In this document: piece after piece, positions 44,577 to 52,498 of the stretch
Position numbering within the stretch: position 1 is the first letter of the stretch
How the letters are laid out: each line of letters begins with the position of its first letter
Assembly (NCBI GenBank): GCA_051209155.1
Contig: JBPJGB010000001.1
Length of the DNA: 64,000 nucleotides
Strand: one strand, 5' to 3'
DNA from: Actomonas sp051209155
GTDB lineage: Bacteria; Verrucomicrobiota; Verrucomicrobiia; Opitutales; Opitutaceae
Notes under the pieces: model-generated
The model's input: the letters and a program-made list of their open reading frames with translations, nothing else
The model's database searches: none
What the model was told of the DNA's origin: nothing
Position numbers and translations under genes: made by a program

Positions 44577-44645
44577 TTCTCGTTCTCGTTCGAGGGCTCG
44601 TTTTTATCGAGAAAGAGAACGAGCAAGAGAACGAGAACGAATCGC
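44577..44645. repeat. Hexamer-repeat hairpin between divergent hydrolase and trpS genes
   Basis: TTCTCGTTCTCGTTCGAGGG (44577 on) faces GAGCAAGAGAACGAGAACGA (ending about 44640). Units are 6 bp (TTCTCG / GAGAAC). The stem is about 20 bp with a bulge and fills almost the entire 78-bp divergent gap, so both promoters must lie within or across it. It has the same style as the elements at 29.45, 49.18 and 59.36 kb. Confidence 0.75.
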
Positions 44646-44649
44646 GACC

Positions 44650-45621
44650 ATGCCCACCCGCACGCTCACTGGCATCACTCCCTCCGGCACCCTGCATGTC
44701 GGCAACTATTTCGGCGCCATGCGCCCGGCGATCGCCGCCCAGGATTTGGGCGAGTGTTATTACTTCATCGCCGACTACCACTCGATGACGACGGTCTTCG
44801 ATCCGGCCGAGCGTCGCGCCAACACCCTCGGTATTGCCCTGGATTGGCTGGCCTGCGGACTCGATCCGGTGAAGAGCGTGTTCTGGAAGCAGAGCGATGT
44901 GCCCGAGGTCTGCGAACTCACCTGGCTGCTCGGCTCGCTCACGCCCATGGGCCTCCTGGAGCGCGCCCACAGCTACAAAGACAAGACCGCCAAGGGCATC
45001 GCGCCCAACTTCGGCCTCTTCGCCTATCCGGTGCTCATGGCCTCCGACATCCTGCTCTACGACACGACCGTCGTGCCGGTGGGCAAGGACCAGAAGCAGC
45101 ATCTCGAGATGACCCGCGACATCGCCATCAAGTTCAACCAGACCTACGGCGAAACCTTCGTGGTGCCCGAGCCGTCGATCGCCGAGGAGGTGGCGGTCAT
45201 TCCCGGCCTCGACGGTCAGAAGATGAGCAAGAGCTACAACAACACGCTGCCCATCTTCGGCGAGGAGAAGGTCCTCAAGAAGAAGATCATGTCCATCGTG
45301 ATGGACAGCCGCACGCGCGAGGAACCGAAGCCCGACGGCGAACAGTTGCCCGCCTCGCAATTGCTCAAGTTCTTCGCCCCGGTCGACACCTATCGCGCAA
45401 CGATGGATCAGCTCATGGCCGGCGGCTTCGGTTACGGCGACCTTAAGAAGGCGCTCTTCGAACACTACTGGGAATTCTTCCGCGAGGCCCGTGCCCGCCG
45501 CGCCGAACTCGAGGCCGATCTCGGTCAGGTTGAAGCGGTGCTGCGTGACGGCGCCGAGCGAGCCCGCGCGGTGGCGCACGACGTGATGACCCGCGCCCGG
45601 AAGGCCTGCGGGTTGATTTGA
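44650..45621 (+). CDS. trpS: Tryptophan-tRNA ligase
   Basis: 323 residues, the normal bacterial TrpRS length, from the ATG at 44650. The class-I HIGH-type motif is TPSGTLHVGN (10-19) and the KMSKS loop is intact at 191-195 (LDGQKMSKSYNN). Other landmarks are YFIADYHSMTT, the tryptophan-pocket YPVLMASDILLYDTTVVPVG, and KDQKQHLEMTRDIA. The anticodon-binding helical C-terminal domain ends VMTRARKACGLI. It charges tRNA-Trp in the cytoplasm. No T-box leader is visible; the leader is only about 75 bp and is made of a repeat hairpin. Confidence 0.96.
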   Translation: MPTRTLTGITPSGTLHVGNYFGAMRPAIAAQDLGECYYFIADYHSMTTVFDPAERRANTLGIALDWLACGLDPVKSVFWKQSDVPEVCELTWLLGSLTPMGLLERAHSYKDKTAKGIAPNFGLFAYPVLMASDILLYDTTVVPVGKDQKQHLEMTRDIAIKFNQTYGETFVVPEPSIAEEVAVIPGLDGQKMSKSYNNTLPIFGEEKVLKKKIMSIVMDSRTREEPKPDGEQLPASQLLKFFAPVDTYRATMDQLMAGGFGYGDLKKALFEHYWEFFREARARRAELEADLGQVEAVLRDGAERARAVAHDVMTRARKACGLI

Positions 45622-45676
45622 CCGACCGAATTTCGCGCGCATTGCGTTTCGTCGATTTTGGGCGCAGGTCGCGGGC

Positions 45677-46552
45677 ATGCTTTCGTCCCTGCGTCTCTTC
45701 GGTGGAGTGTTGATTTTGGGTTTCGCGGTCAGTGCCACCCGCGCCGCGACCAACTACGTCGTGGTGACAGCGACGGCCTCCCCTGGTTACGAACGCGAGG
45801 ATGCCGACGGTGCGTTGCGACCGCAGAGCTACGTCATTTCCAAGGGCCAAAACTTCGGTGCCGGCCGTGATGCGCAGACGGCCGATGCGCAGTTTGACCT
45901 GGTGCTGAAAGCCCTGGCCCCGGCGCTGGCCGAGCAGGAGTATTGGCCGGCCGATGGCATCGAAAACGCCGATTTGTTGATCGTGGTGCATTGGGGCGAA
46001 ACCGAGGTCTACGAGGACCCGATGGCCGACTACATGGCTGAGGCCTACAATCAGGCTTTGAACGACTACCGTGCGAACGCCGATGAAGCGGGCAACGCCG
46101 ACCCGGGCCGGCTCAACGAACTCAAACGCCAGGACGCCATGACCGGCACGCTCGCCGCCCAGTCGCGTCGCACCAACGCCGAGTTGCTGGGCTACCAGGG
46201 CAGCCTCGAAAAGGAGGAGAAGCGCTACTTCGCCAGCGAGGACGAACGCACCATGAAGGCGGAGTTGGCCGAGAATCGCTACTTCGTCGTGCTCATGGCC
46301 TGGGACTACGCGGAGCTGCGCCGCGGCGGTCCGGGCACCTTGCGCTGGGTCACCCGCATGAGCGTGCGTTCACCCGGCAATCGTTTCGCCGAGACCGTGC
46401 CCGCGTTGCTGCGCCAAGGTGCACCGCTCTTTGGGCGCCAGAGTGACGGACTGGTGCGGCACCGCGAAGTGATCGATCGCCGCAAGGGCGAGGTTGAGAT
46501 CGGCGACACCGAAGTGGTGGACGAAGCACCGCTGCCGGTTAGATCACCGTGA
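45677..46552 (+). CDS. Exported protein of unknown function
   Basis: 291 residues. A signal peptide (RLFGGVLILGFAVSATRAAT, cleavage after about residue 23) is followed by an extracytoplasmic mixed alpha/beta protein. It contains YVISKGQNFGAGRDAQ, then LIVVHWGETEVYEDPMADYM and a charged helical region (about 135-185). LAENRYFVVLMAWDYAELRR looks like a buried strand. No family recognised. It follows trpS by 55 bp on the same strand. It runs convergently into plsC with a 14-bp overlap of coding ends. Function unknown; reality is supported by the signal peptide and coding bias. Confidence 0.78.
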   Translation: MLSSLRLFGGVLILGFAVSATRAATNYVVVTATASPGYEREDADGALRPQSYVISKGQNFGAGRDAQTADAQFDLVLKALAPALAEQEYWPADGIENADLLIVVHWGETEVYEDPMADYMAEAYNQALNDYRANADEAGNADPGRLNELKRQDAMTGTLAAQSRRTNAELLGYQGSLEKEEKRYFASEDERTMKAELAENRYFVVLMAWDYAELRRGGPGTLRWVTRMSVRSPGNRFAETVPALLRQGAPLFGRQSDGLVRHREVIDRRKGEVEIGDTEVVDEAPLPVRSP

Positions 46553-47198
46553 CCGGCGGGCGGGGCAGGGCGGCGATGCGGGTCATGATACGCTCGCTCG
46601 CGACCTGGTAGCGTTCCTTGCCGGCGGAAGCATCGTCGAGCTCGGCGACGGTCACCGGTTGGCCAAAGACGATCGTGACCGGCACCCCGGGGCGCAGAAA
46701 CCTGCCGCGACCCCAGGCGACGTGGGAGTCGAAGATGCGCACGGGCACGACCGGCACGTTGGCCTTGCAGGCGATCATGCCGACACCGGACTTGGGCGTC
46801 TGCAGCTCACCGTCGGCAGAACGGGTGCCTTCGGGGAAGAGGATGAGCGCGCGGCCTTCTCGCAGGGTTTTCAGCACACGCTTGATGGCCGAGACATCGG
46901 AGCCGCCGTCACGGTCGACCGGGATGCAGCCAGCCTGGTCCATCCACCAGCTTGCCCAGCCACCCTTCCACAGGGTCTTGCGGGCAAAAAACGCGATCTG
47001 CCGCGGCACCTGGCAGCCGATGGCGGGCGGATCGAGGTGGCTGGCGTGATTGGCGGCGAAGAGGAAGCCACCGGTCGCCGGAATGTTCTCGAGGCCGACC
47101 ACGTCGCCGCGAAACAGCATGCCGTGCAGCGTCTTGAAGATGTAGTGGGAAACCCCATACACCGGTGTCATGTCGACCTGCGGAAACGCCTGGCTCAT
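46539..47198 (-). CDS. plsC: 1-acyl-sn-glycerol-3-phosphate acyltransferase
   Basis: 219 residues from the ATG at 47198. The acyltransferase blocks are all present: FLFAANHASHLDP (HX4D, H51 and D56), GCIPVDRDGGSDV, LFPEGTRSADGEL, and VPVVPVRIF. A short membrane-interacting N-terminal region carries YIFKTLHGMLFRG. The enzyme adds the second acyl chain to lysophosphatidic acid at the inner membrane. It is the last gene of the tyrA-aroA-cmk-plsC series. Its ATG overlaps the cmk stop by 4 bp (ATGA), so it is translationally coupled. In-frame codons upstream of 47198 lie inside cmk and are not part of it. Confidence 0.93.
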   Translation of the reverse strand: MSQAFPQVDMTPVYGVSHYIFKTLHGMLFRGDVVGLENIPATGGFLFAANHASHLDPPAIGCQVPRQIAFFARKTLWKGGWASWWMDQAGCIPVDRDGGSDVSAIKRVLKTLREGRALILFPEGTRSADGELQTPKSGVGMIACKANVPVVPVRIFDSHVAWGRGRFLRPGVPVTIVFGQPVTVAELDDASAGKERYQVASERIMTRIAALPRPPVTVI

Positions 47199-47872
47199 GT
47201 GACCGGGGAAAGACGGGTGGAAAGGTGCTCGGTGAGCAGATCGACGACCTCGGGCAGGGTGAGGTGGGTGCTGTCGATGTCGGTCGCACCGGCCGGGCAC
47301 GCGAGGGGCGCGGTCTTGCGCGAGGTGTCGAGGCGATCGCGCTCGGCGATCGAATCGGTCTGCCCTTCGGCGGCGCGACGGCGGGCGCGTTCCTCGGGAT
47401 CGGCGTGGAGGAAGAAGCGGAAATCGGCGTCGGGGAAGATGACCGAACCGATGTCGCGGCCTTCCATCACGAGTCCGCGAAAACCGTGGGCGCGGGCGAC
47501 GTCGGCCTGACCGCGTTGGTAATCGAGCAGGGCCTGCCGCAGCTGGGGCACGGCGGCGAAGTGCGAGACGTTGGCGTTCACCTCGGGCGTGCGGATCTCG
47601 GCGTCGGGCACGATGCGGCCGTTGATCTTCATGTTGGCGCGACGGCCGTCCACGGCGGTTTCGAGCGGCAGGGCCTGGGCGGCGATGGCGATGCCCGCCT
47701 CGTCACCCGCGGTCAGGCCGGTGCGCAGCAGCTCCGCCGTCATGGTGCGGTAGAAGGATCCGGTGTCGACGTGCAGGAGGTTGAAGCGCTCGCTGAGCGC
47801 GCGGGACGTCGAGGATTTGCCGGAGGCGGCGCCGCCATCGATGGCGACGATGATGAACGAGGAGTCGGTCAC
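47195..47872 (-). CDS. cmk: Cytidylate kinase
   Basis: 225 residues from a GTG at 47872, chosen because it starts right before IIVAIDGGAASGKSSTSRAL and forms a GTGA overlap with the aroA stop. The P-loop is GGAASGKSS. The CMP-binding insert includes HVDTGSFYRTMTAELLRTGL, VMEGRDIGSVIFPDADFRFF, and HADPEERARRRAAEGQTD. It phosphorylates CMP and dCMP in the cytoplasm. Short overlaps at both ends (GTGA with aroA, ATGA with plsC) tie the three genes into one unit. Confidence 0.94.
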   Translation of the reverse strand: MTDSSFIIVAIDGGAASGKSSTSRALSERFNLLHVDTGSFYRTMTAELLRTGLTAGDEAGIAIAAQALPLETAVDGRRANMKINGRIVPDAEIRTPEVNANVSHFAAVPQLRQALLDYQRGQADVARAHGFRGLVMEGRDIGSVIFPDADFRFFLHADPEERARRRAAEGQTDSIAERDRLDTSRKTAPLACPAGATDIDSTHLTLPEVVDLLTEHLSTRLSPVT

Positions 47873-49164
47873 CTCGCAGAGGATTTTTCGCGGACCGACT
47901 CCAGCAACCCAAAAAAGTGCGGAAAGGTTTTTGCGCACACGTCGGGCTGCTCGATCGAGAGCCAGGGCGTGCCGTCGCCGCGCAGGTCATGGCAGCCGAG
48001 AATGCCGAAGCTCATGGCGAAACGATGGTCGCCGTAGGTTTGGATCGTTTGGCCGGCGAGGAGGGGACGTGGCGTGATGAGCAGGCTGTCCTCCTCCTCC
48101 ACGACATCCTGCCCGAGACGACGGAGCTCGGTGGCCATGCCCGCGACGCGATCGGTTTCCTGGTGGCGGGTGTGGGCGATGCCAGTGATGCGGGTCGGAC
48201 CTTTGAGCAACGGGGCGAGGGCGGCGAGGGTGAGAAAGGTGTCGGAGATTTCGCGGAAGTCCTCGTCGAGCAGGTCGCCGGGGGGGCGGGCGACGACGCG
48301 TTGCAAGACCTCGGCGTAGGCCGCGTCGCCCTGCAGGCCGGCCCCGGGCGGGCGCAGGCCGGGAAAGGCGAGTTCACCGCCGACGACCAGGGGCAGGGTC
48401 TGCCAGTAGGATGCGGCGGTGGCGTCGGGCTCGATGACGTGGTGTTCGGGCAGCGTGTAGGCGGCGGGTGTGACGCGAAAGCGACCGTCGATGGCGGCGG
48501 GCAGTTCGACGCCAAACTCGGCCATGAGCCGCCGCGTCATTTCCACAAAGGTCCAACGCACCTGGCCGACCAATTGGATGTCGATGGGGCCGGTGGCGCT
48601 CGGTGCGACCATCAGCAGCGCGGACAGCAATTGGCTGCTGGCGGAGGCATCGAGCTCGAGGCTGCCGCCGGTGAGTCCGCGGGCGTGGATCTCGAGCGGA
48701 AAGAAACCTTCCTCGCCGGGGCAGCGCACGTCGGCGCCAAGCGTGCGCAGGGCGTCGATGAGGCCGGCCATTGGTCGTTTCCGCATCTGTTCGACGCCAT
48801 CCATCCGGTAGACGCCGCGCGGCGCGGCGGCGCAGAGCGCGGTGAGAAAACGGGCGGCGGTGCCGGCGAGACCGACGAAGAGTTCGACCGGGGCGTCGGA
48901 TTGAAAGAGACGATCCTGATTGGAGACGCGCAGCGTGAGGGCGTCTTCATCGGCCTCGACGGTGCAGCCGAGGGCGCGCAAGGCGGCGGCCATGAGGCGG
49001 GTGTCCTCGCTGAACAGCGCGCCGGAAAGGGTGACGGGCGTGTTGCCGAGGGCGGCCAGCAACAAGGCGCGGTTGGTGAGGCTCTTGGAGCCGGGCAGGA
49101 TCACCTCGCCGCGCGCCGGCGCGGTGAAGGGGGTGATGGGAAGCAGGTCGGGCAGCGTGCTCAA
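47869..49164 (-). CDS. aroA: 3-phosphoshikimate 1-carboxyvinyltransferase (EPSP synthase)
   Basis: 431 residues from a TTG at 49164, close to the usual length of about 430. The frame continues to a GTG at 49266, but the extra 34 residues (containing a Phe/Ser run) are encoded by a hexamer-repeat element and have no counterpart in AroA. Family motifs: LPGSKSLTNRALLLAAL, EDTRLMAAALRALGC, FVGLAGTAARFLTAL, DGVEQMRKRPMAGLIDALRT, DASASSQLLSALLM and HTRHQETDRVAGMATELRRL. The closing DHRFAMSFGILGC segment is also present. It catalyses the sixth step of the shikimate pathway. It lies between tyrA and cmk, whose start overlaps its stop. Confidence 0.94.
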   Translation of the reverse strand: MSTLPDLLPITPFTAPARGEVILPGSKSLTNRALLLAALGNTPVTLSGALFSEDTRLMAAALRALGCTVEADEDALTLRVSNQDRLFQSDAPVELFVGLAGTAARFLTALCAAAPRGVYRMDGVEQMRKRPMAGLIDALRTLGADVRCPGEEGFFPLEIHARGLTGGSLELDASASSQLLSALLMVAPSATGPIDIQLVGQVRWTFVEMTRRLMAEFGVELPAAIDGRFRVTPAAYTLPEHHVIEPDATAASYWQTLPLVVGGELAFPGLRPPGAGLQGDAAYAEVLQRVVARPPGDLLDEDFREISDTFLTLAALAPLLKGPTRITGIAHTRHQETDRVAGMATELRRLGQDVVEEEDSLLITPRPLLAGQTIQTYGDHRFAMSFGILGCHDLRGDGTPWLSIEQPDVCAKTFPHFFGLLESVREKSSAR

Positions 49165-49259
49165 GCGGAACAGGGAAGAGAACCAGAACAAGAAAGAGAA
49201 CGAGAAAGATGGGTCGGGTAAACCGCCACTCACCGCGGACGCCAAGGCGGGGATGGAGT
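49165..49259. repeat. Hexamer-repeat element in the tyrA-aroA gap
   Basis: GAACAGGGAAGAGAACCAGA and AACAAGAAAGAGAACGAGAA (about 49167-49207) are direct 6-bp-step repeats matching the text at 44.6 kb. Only one arm is present here, so no long hairpin forms. It occupies the leader of aroA. Confidence 0.65.
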
Positions 49260-49280
49260 TTGTCACTTAGTAAGTGACAA
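49260..49280. promoter_or_regulatory. Perfect 21-bp palindrome at the tyrA/aroA junction
   Basis: TTGTCACTTA then G then TAAGTGACAA: 10-bp perfect arms about a single central base, 11 bp past the tyrA stop. It has the size and symmetry of a dimeric repressor site. As RNA, only an 8-bp stem or so with a 5-nt loop could form, and there is no T-run. Which protein would bind is unknown. Confidence 0.6.
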
Positions 49281-49290
49281 GTGGGTTCGA

Positions 49291-50139
49291 TCAGGTGAGG
49301 GAGTCGCGCCAGGTTTTGCCGCGTTCGAGGCGGGCGCGGAGGGTGGTCCAATCGCGGTTGGCGAGAGCGGACTTGAAGTGATGGAGTTCGTCTTCGCAGG
49401 CGTTGAGGGCGCGGAGGATTTCGTCGCGGTTCTGCTGGAGGATATCGATCCACATGGTGGCGTCCGAGGCGGCGATGCGGGTGGTGTCGCGCAGGCCGTT
49501 GCCGGCGAACTGCGACCAGTTGGCCGGTTTGCCGTGGAGGACGTTACCGAGGCTGGTGGCAATGACCTGAGGGAGGTGGCTGATGTGGGCGACGATTTCG
49601 TCGTGCTGGTCGGGGGCGAGGGTCACGACACGGCTGCCGAGGTCGCGCCAGAATTTGACCAGGGCGGTCAGGCGGGCGTCGTCGGGCTCGCCGTGCGGGG
49701 TGACGAAACAGGTGCGGTCGTGGAAGAGTTCCGGGTCGCCGTGCTCCCAACCGGTGAGGGCGCTGCCGGCCATGGGGTGGGAGCCGATGAAGGTCGCACC
49801 GCCGGTCGCCAGGGCGGTGTGGCCGTGGCGGCAGATCTCCGCCTTCACGCTGCCCACGTCGGTGACGGTGGCGGTGGCGGGCAGGTGGGGCGCGATGCGG
49901 TCGACGAGGTCGTTGATGCGGGTGACCGGCGCGGCGATGACGACCAGGTCGGCGGCGGCGACGGCGGCCTCGGGGGAATCGGCCACGGCGTCGCACCACG
50001 GTTGTTCGGCGAGGGCCAGTCTCACCTCGGGGCGGCGCGCCCAGATGGTGATGTGCCGGGCGGCGTCGCGGGCACGGGCAGCCTGGGCGACGGAGCCGCC
50101 GAGCAGACCAGGAGCAAGGATGACGAGGTTGTTGACCAC
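49291..50139 (-). CDS. tyrA: Prephenate dehydrogenase
   Basis: 282 residues from a GTG at 50139, directly before the Rossmann strand NNLVILAPGLLGGSV. An in-frame start at 50232 would add 31 basic residues overlapping the divergent promoter. Visible motifs are the dinucleotide loop APGLLGGSV, DVGSVKAEICRH, the substrate motif FIGSHPMAGSALTGWEHGDP, and HDEIVAHISHLPQVIA (catalytic-type His). The helical dimerisation domain includes FAGNGLRDTTRIAASDATMW. It oxidatively decarboxylates prephenate to hydroxyphenylpyruvate with NAD. It is first of the tyrA-aroA-cmk-plsC set. No chorismate mutase or ACT domain is fused. Confidence 0.92.
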   Translation of the reverse strand: MVNNLVILAPGLLGGSVAQAARARDAARHITIWARRPEVRLALAEQPWCDAVADSPEAAVAAADLVVIAAPVTRINDLVDRIAPHLPATATVTDVGSVKAEICRHGHTALATGGATFIGSHPMAGSALTGWEHGDPELFHDRTCFVTPHGEPDDARLTALVKFWRDLGSRVVTLAPDQHDEIVAHISHLPQVIATSLGNVLHGKPANWSQFAGNGLRDTTRIAASDATMWIDILQQNRDEILRALNACEDELHHFKSALANRDWTTLRARLERGKTWRDSLT

Positions 50140-50230
50140 CACAGGTTGTGAAACGGACCGGGACGGGCTTTGTCGAGTCCGCCCTTGGGTCGTTGATTTT
50201 TCACGGGGGGGTGCTTGTGTCGCGCGGACC

Positions 50231-51967
50231 ATGCCTTACGTGAATCGAAAACGAACCCGCTACCGGGTGTGGGAGAGCAGTGGCCGGTTCGTGCTCATCG
50301 CGATCGGGCTGGGGGTGGTCGGTGGCTTGTGGTGGTGGTTGAGCTCGTTGGGCCCGCAGGGGGCGGGGGCGGTCGGACGGGGCGCGACGGATGATCAAGA
50401 AATCGCCGCCCGTCGAATCGAGGTGGAGGCCATCCTGGCCGAAGTGGGGGCCGGCGGGGCGGAGGACGAGATTGCGCGCCTGGAGCAGGCGCGTGACTTG
50501 CAGGAATCGATTCTCGCGGCCGGGGGCGCAAATGGTGGGGCTGATGCGCGTCAGTTGGCGGGGATCGAGCGGCAACTGGCCGATGCACGGGCCCGGCGGC
50601 TGCGCGACCGGATCCGGGCGGAGCAGGCGGCGGGGGAGCGCGCGCTGGCGGAGGGCGAAACGAGCGAGGCCGCGCGGCACTGGCAGGCGGCGTTGGAAGC
50701 GCAGCGCGAGGTCAACCGGTCGGCGGCCGGACCGGCGGCGAAGAACTTTGTTTTGGAAACGCGGTTGGAAGTGGCGCTGGCGGAACTTGAAGCGGCGCCG
50801 CTCGCGGCGGAGGTGGAGAGCGCGCTGACGGCCGGCCGGGAGGCGGTGGCGGCGGAAAATTGGGCGCGGGCACTTTCCGCCTACGCGGTGGCCAAGGCGG
50901 GGCAGACCACCCTCAACGCTGAGTATTCAAAAACGAAATACGCGAACACGCTGCGCCTGGGCGAGATCGAGCGGGAGCTGGCTTCGCTCGACGCGGCGGC
51001 GGTGGCGATGACCGTCGATGAACGAGAGGCGGAAGGGGATGCGGCCTTGGCGGCCGACGACGACAAAGCCGCGGTGGCGGCCTTTGCCGAGGCGCGGCAG
51101 ATTCAGGAGCGGGTGAACGCGGAGTTTCCGCGCAGTCGTTTTTTGTCATCGGCGCGGGTCGAGGAGTTGGAGGCGAAACGGCAGACCGCGGCGAGTCTGC
51201 CGCGCCTGCGGCGTTTACGGGAACTCGACCGCGAGATTGGGCGGCATCTGGGTCTGCGGGAGGTGGAGTCGGCGGTGGCGGCGATCGATGCGGCGATGGC
51301 ACAGATTGAGGATCTGCAGCAGCACCTGCCGAAGAGTGAGCAACTGGATCCGGCCCTGGGCCTGAAGTTCAGTTTTTTGGCGTCGCAACGCGATCGGCTG
51401 GCGGAGGTGCAGGACGCGGTGTTCGAGCGTTTGCGACCGCTGCCAGGGGTGGGGGAGTTTCGCTTGCTGCAGACCGAGGTGCCCCAATCGCTTTATCTGC
51501 AGGTGATGAAGACGAACCCCAGTCGACGGGTCGGCCGGGCGTTTCCGGTGGATTCGGTGAGTTGGTTCGAGGCGCGGCAGTTTTGCGAGCGGTTGGGGTG
51601 GATGCTGGGGCGGCCGGTGCGCCTGCCGCGGCAGGCGGAGTTTGTCATCGCAGTGGGTGGACTCGCCGAGGCGCGAGCCGCGGCGGAGGAAGCGGTGACG
51701 CTGCGGGGGGACGCTCCTTCGGAGAGTCGGGCGATGGCGGCGGGCGCGCCCAACCGCGCGGGGTTCTTCGACCTGATCGGCAATGTCGCCGAATGGCTCG
51801 ATGCGCCGGCTGGTGACGTGGGGCGGGAACCGGCGCCGGTGGCCGGCGGCAGTTATTTGGATGACCTCGAAGTGTTGGCGGCGCTGCCGGTCACGGAAAT
51901 GCCGCGCTCGGACCGGGCGCGGCATCTTGGATTTCGGGTCGTGGTGGAGACCGGCGTGGCGCCCTGA
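50231..51967 (+). CDS. Membrane-anchored helical protein with FGE/sulfatase-modifying-factor-like C-terminal domain
   Basis: 578 residues from the ATG at 50231. One anchor helix (RFVLIAIGLGVVGGLWWWL, about 19-37) puts the rest outside the cytoplasm. Residues 50-400 are Ala/Glu/Arg-rich helices with at least three imperfect repeats centred on LAEGETSEAARHW, VAAENWARALSAY and LAADDDKAAVAAF; these look like TPR-style pairs. The C-terminal 140 residues form a reduced FGE-sulfatase domain: FRLLQTEVPQSLYLQVMKTN, FPVDSVSWFEARQFCERLG, RLPRQAEF, NRAGFFDLIGNVAEWLDAP and HLGFRVV. The catalytic cysteines of true FGE are not apparent, so a binding or structural role is likelier than formylglycine formation. 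It is divergent from tyrA. Confidence 0.8.
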   Translation: MPYVNRKRTRYRVWESSGRFVLIAIGLGVVGGLWWWLSSLGPQGAGAVGRGATDDQEIAARRIEVEAILAEVGAGGAEDEIARLEQARDLQESILAAGGANGGADARQLAGIERQLADARARRLRDRIRAEQAAGERALAEGETSEAARHWQAALEAQREVNRSAAGPAAKNFVLETRLEVALAELEAAPLAAEVESALTAGREAVAAENWARALSAYAVAKAGQTTLNAEYSKTKYANTLRLGEIERELASLDAAAVAMTVDEREAEGDAALAADDDKAAVAAFAEARQIQERVNAEFPRSRFLSSARVEELEAKRQTAASLPRLRRLRELDREIGRHLGLREVESAVAAIDAAMAQIEDLQQHLPKSEQLDPALGLKFSFLASQRDRLAEVQDAVFERLRPLPGVGEFRLLQTEVPQSLYLQVMKTNPSRRVGRAFPVDSVSWFEARQFCERLGWMLGRPVRLPRQAEFVIAVGGLAEARAAAEEAVTLRGDAPSESRAMAAGAPNRAGFFDLIGNVAEWLDAPAGDVGREPAPVAGGSYLDDLEVLAALPVTEMPRSDRARHLGFRVVVETGVAP

Positions 51968-51971
51968 GCGC

Positions 51972-52388
51972 TTATTTCACGCCGCCCAGTTTGAGGATGC
52001 GATCGAACTCCGCCTTGCGGAGGGGCATGACGGAGAGCCGGCTTTGTTTGATGAGGGCGATGTCGGCGAGGCGGGCGTCGGCTTTGATCTGCTCAAGGGT
52101 GACCGGTTTGGGCAGCGTCTGGCCGGCCTTGAGCTGCACGGCGACCCAGCGCTCGTCGTCGGTCGTCGGGTCGGGGTAGGCGGTCTTGGACACGGTGGCG
52201 ATGCCCTGCACTTCCTTGAGGCTGACGCTGGCGTAGAACAGGACCTGGTCGCCCTGGCGCATGGCCTGCAGGTTGTTGCGGGCCTGGTAGTTTCTTACGC
52301 CGTCCCAATCGGTGGTGCGGTCCTTGAGCAGATCCTGCCAAGCATACTTTTCGGGTTCCTGTTTAACGAGCCAGTATTGGGTTGTCAT
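51972..52388 (-). CDS. EVE domain protein
   Basis: 138 residues from the ATG at 52388, essentially a single EVE (PUA-like) domain. The start TTQYWLVKQEPEKYAWQDLL, followed by WDGVRNYQARNNLQAM, GDQVLFYASVSLKEVQGIAT and DERWVAVQLKA, is the classic order of the thymocyte-nuclear-protein-1 family. EVE domains bind modified bases in DNA or RNA; stand-alone ones are thought to act on RNA or as readers in DNA-modification systems. It is convergent with the FGE-like gene (4 bp between stops) and divergent from the YacL-type gene. Partner unknown. Confidence 0.94.
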   Translation of the reverse strand: MTTQYWLVKQEPEKYAWQDLLKDRTTDWDGVRNYQARNNLQAMRQGDQVLFYASVSLKEVQGIATVSKTAYPDPTTDDERWVAVQLKAGQTLPKPVTLEQIKADARLADIALIKQSRLSVMPLRKAEFDRILKLGGVK

Positions 52389-52498
52389 GAGAAAGTGGGG
52401 ACAGTGTGTTTGCCGGTCCACCGGTGGGCATGTCCCGACAAAGGTCAAACTTACGCATTTGTTGGATATTCCGCTCCGAGTTGCTTTCCTAGGCGAAA

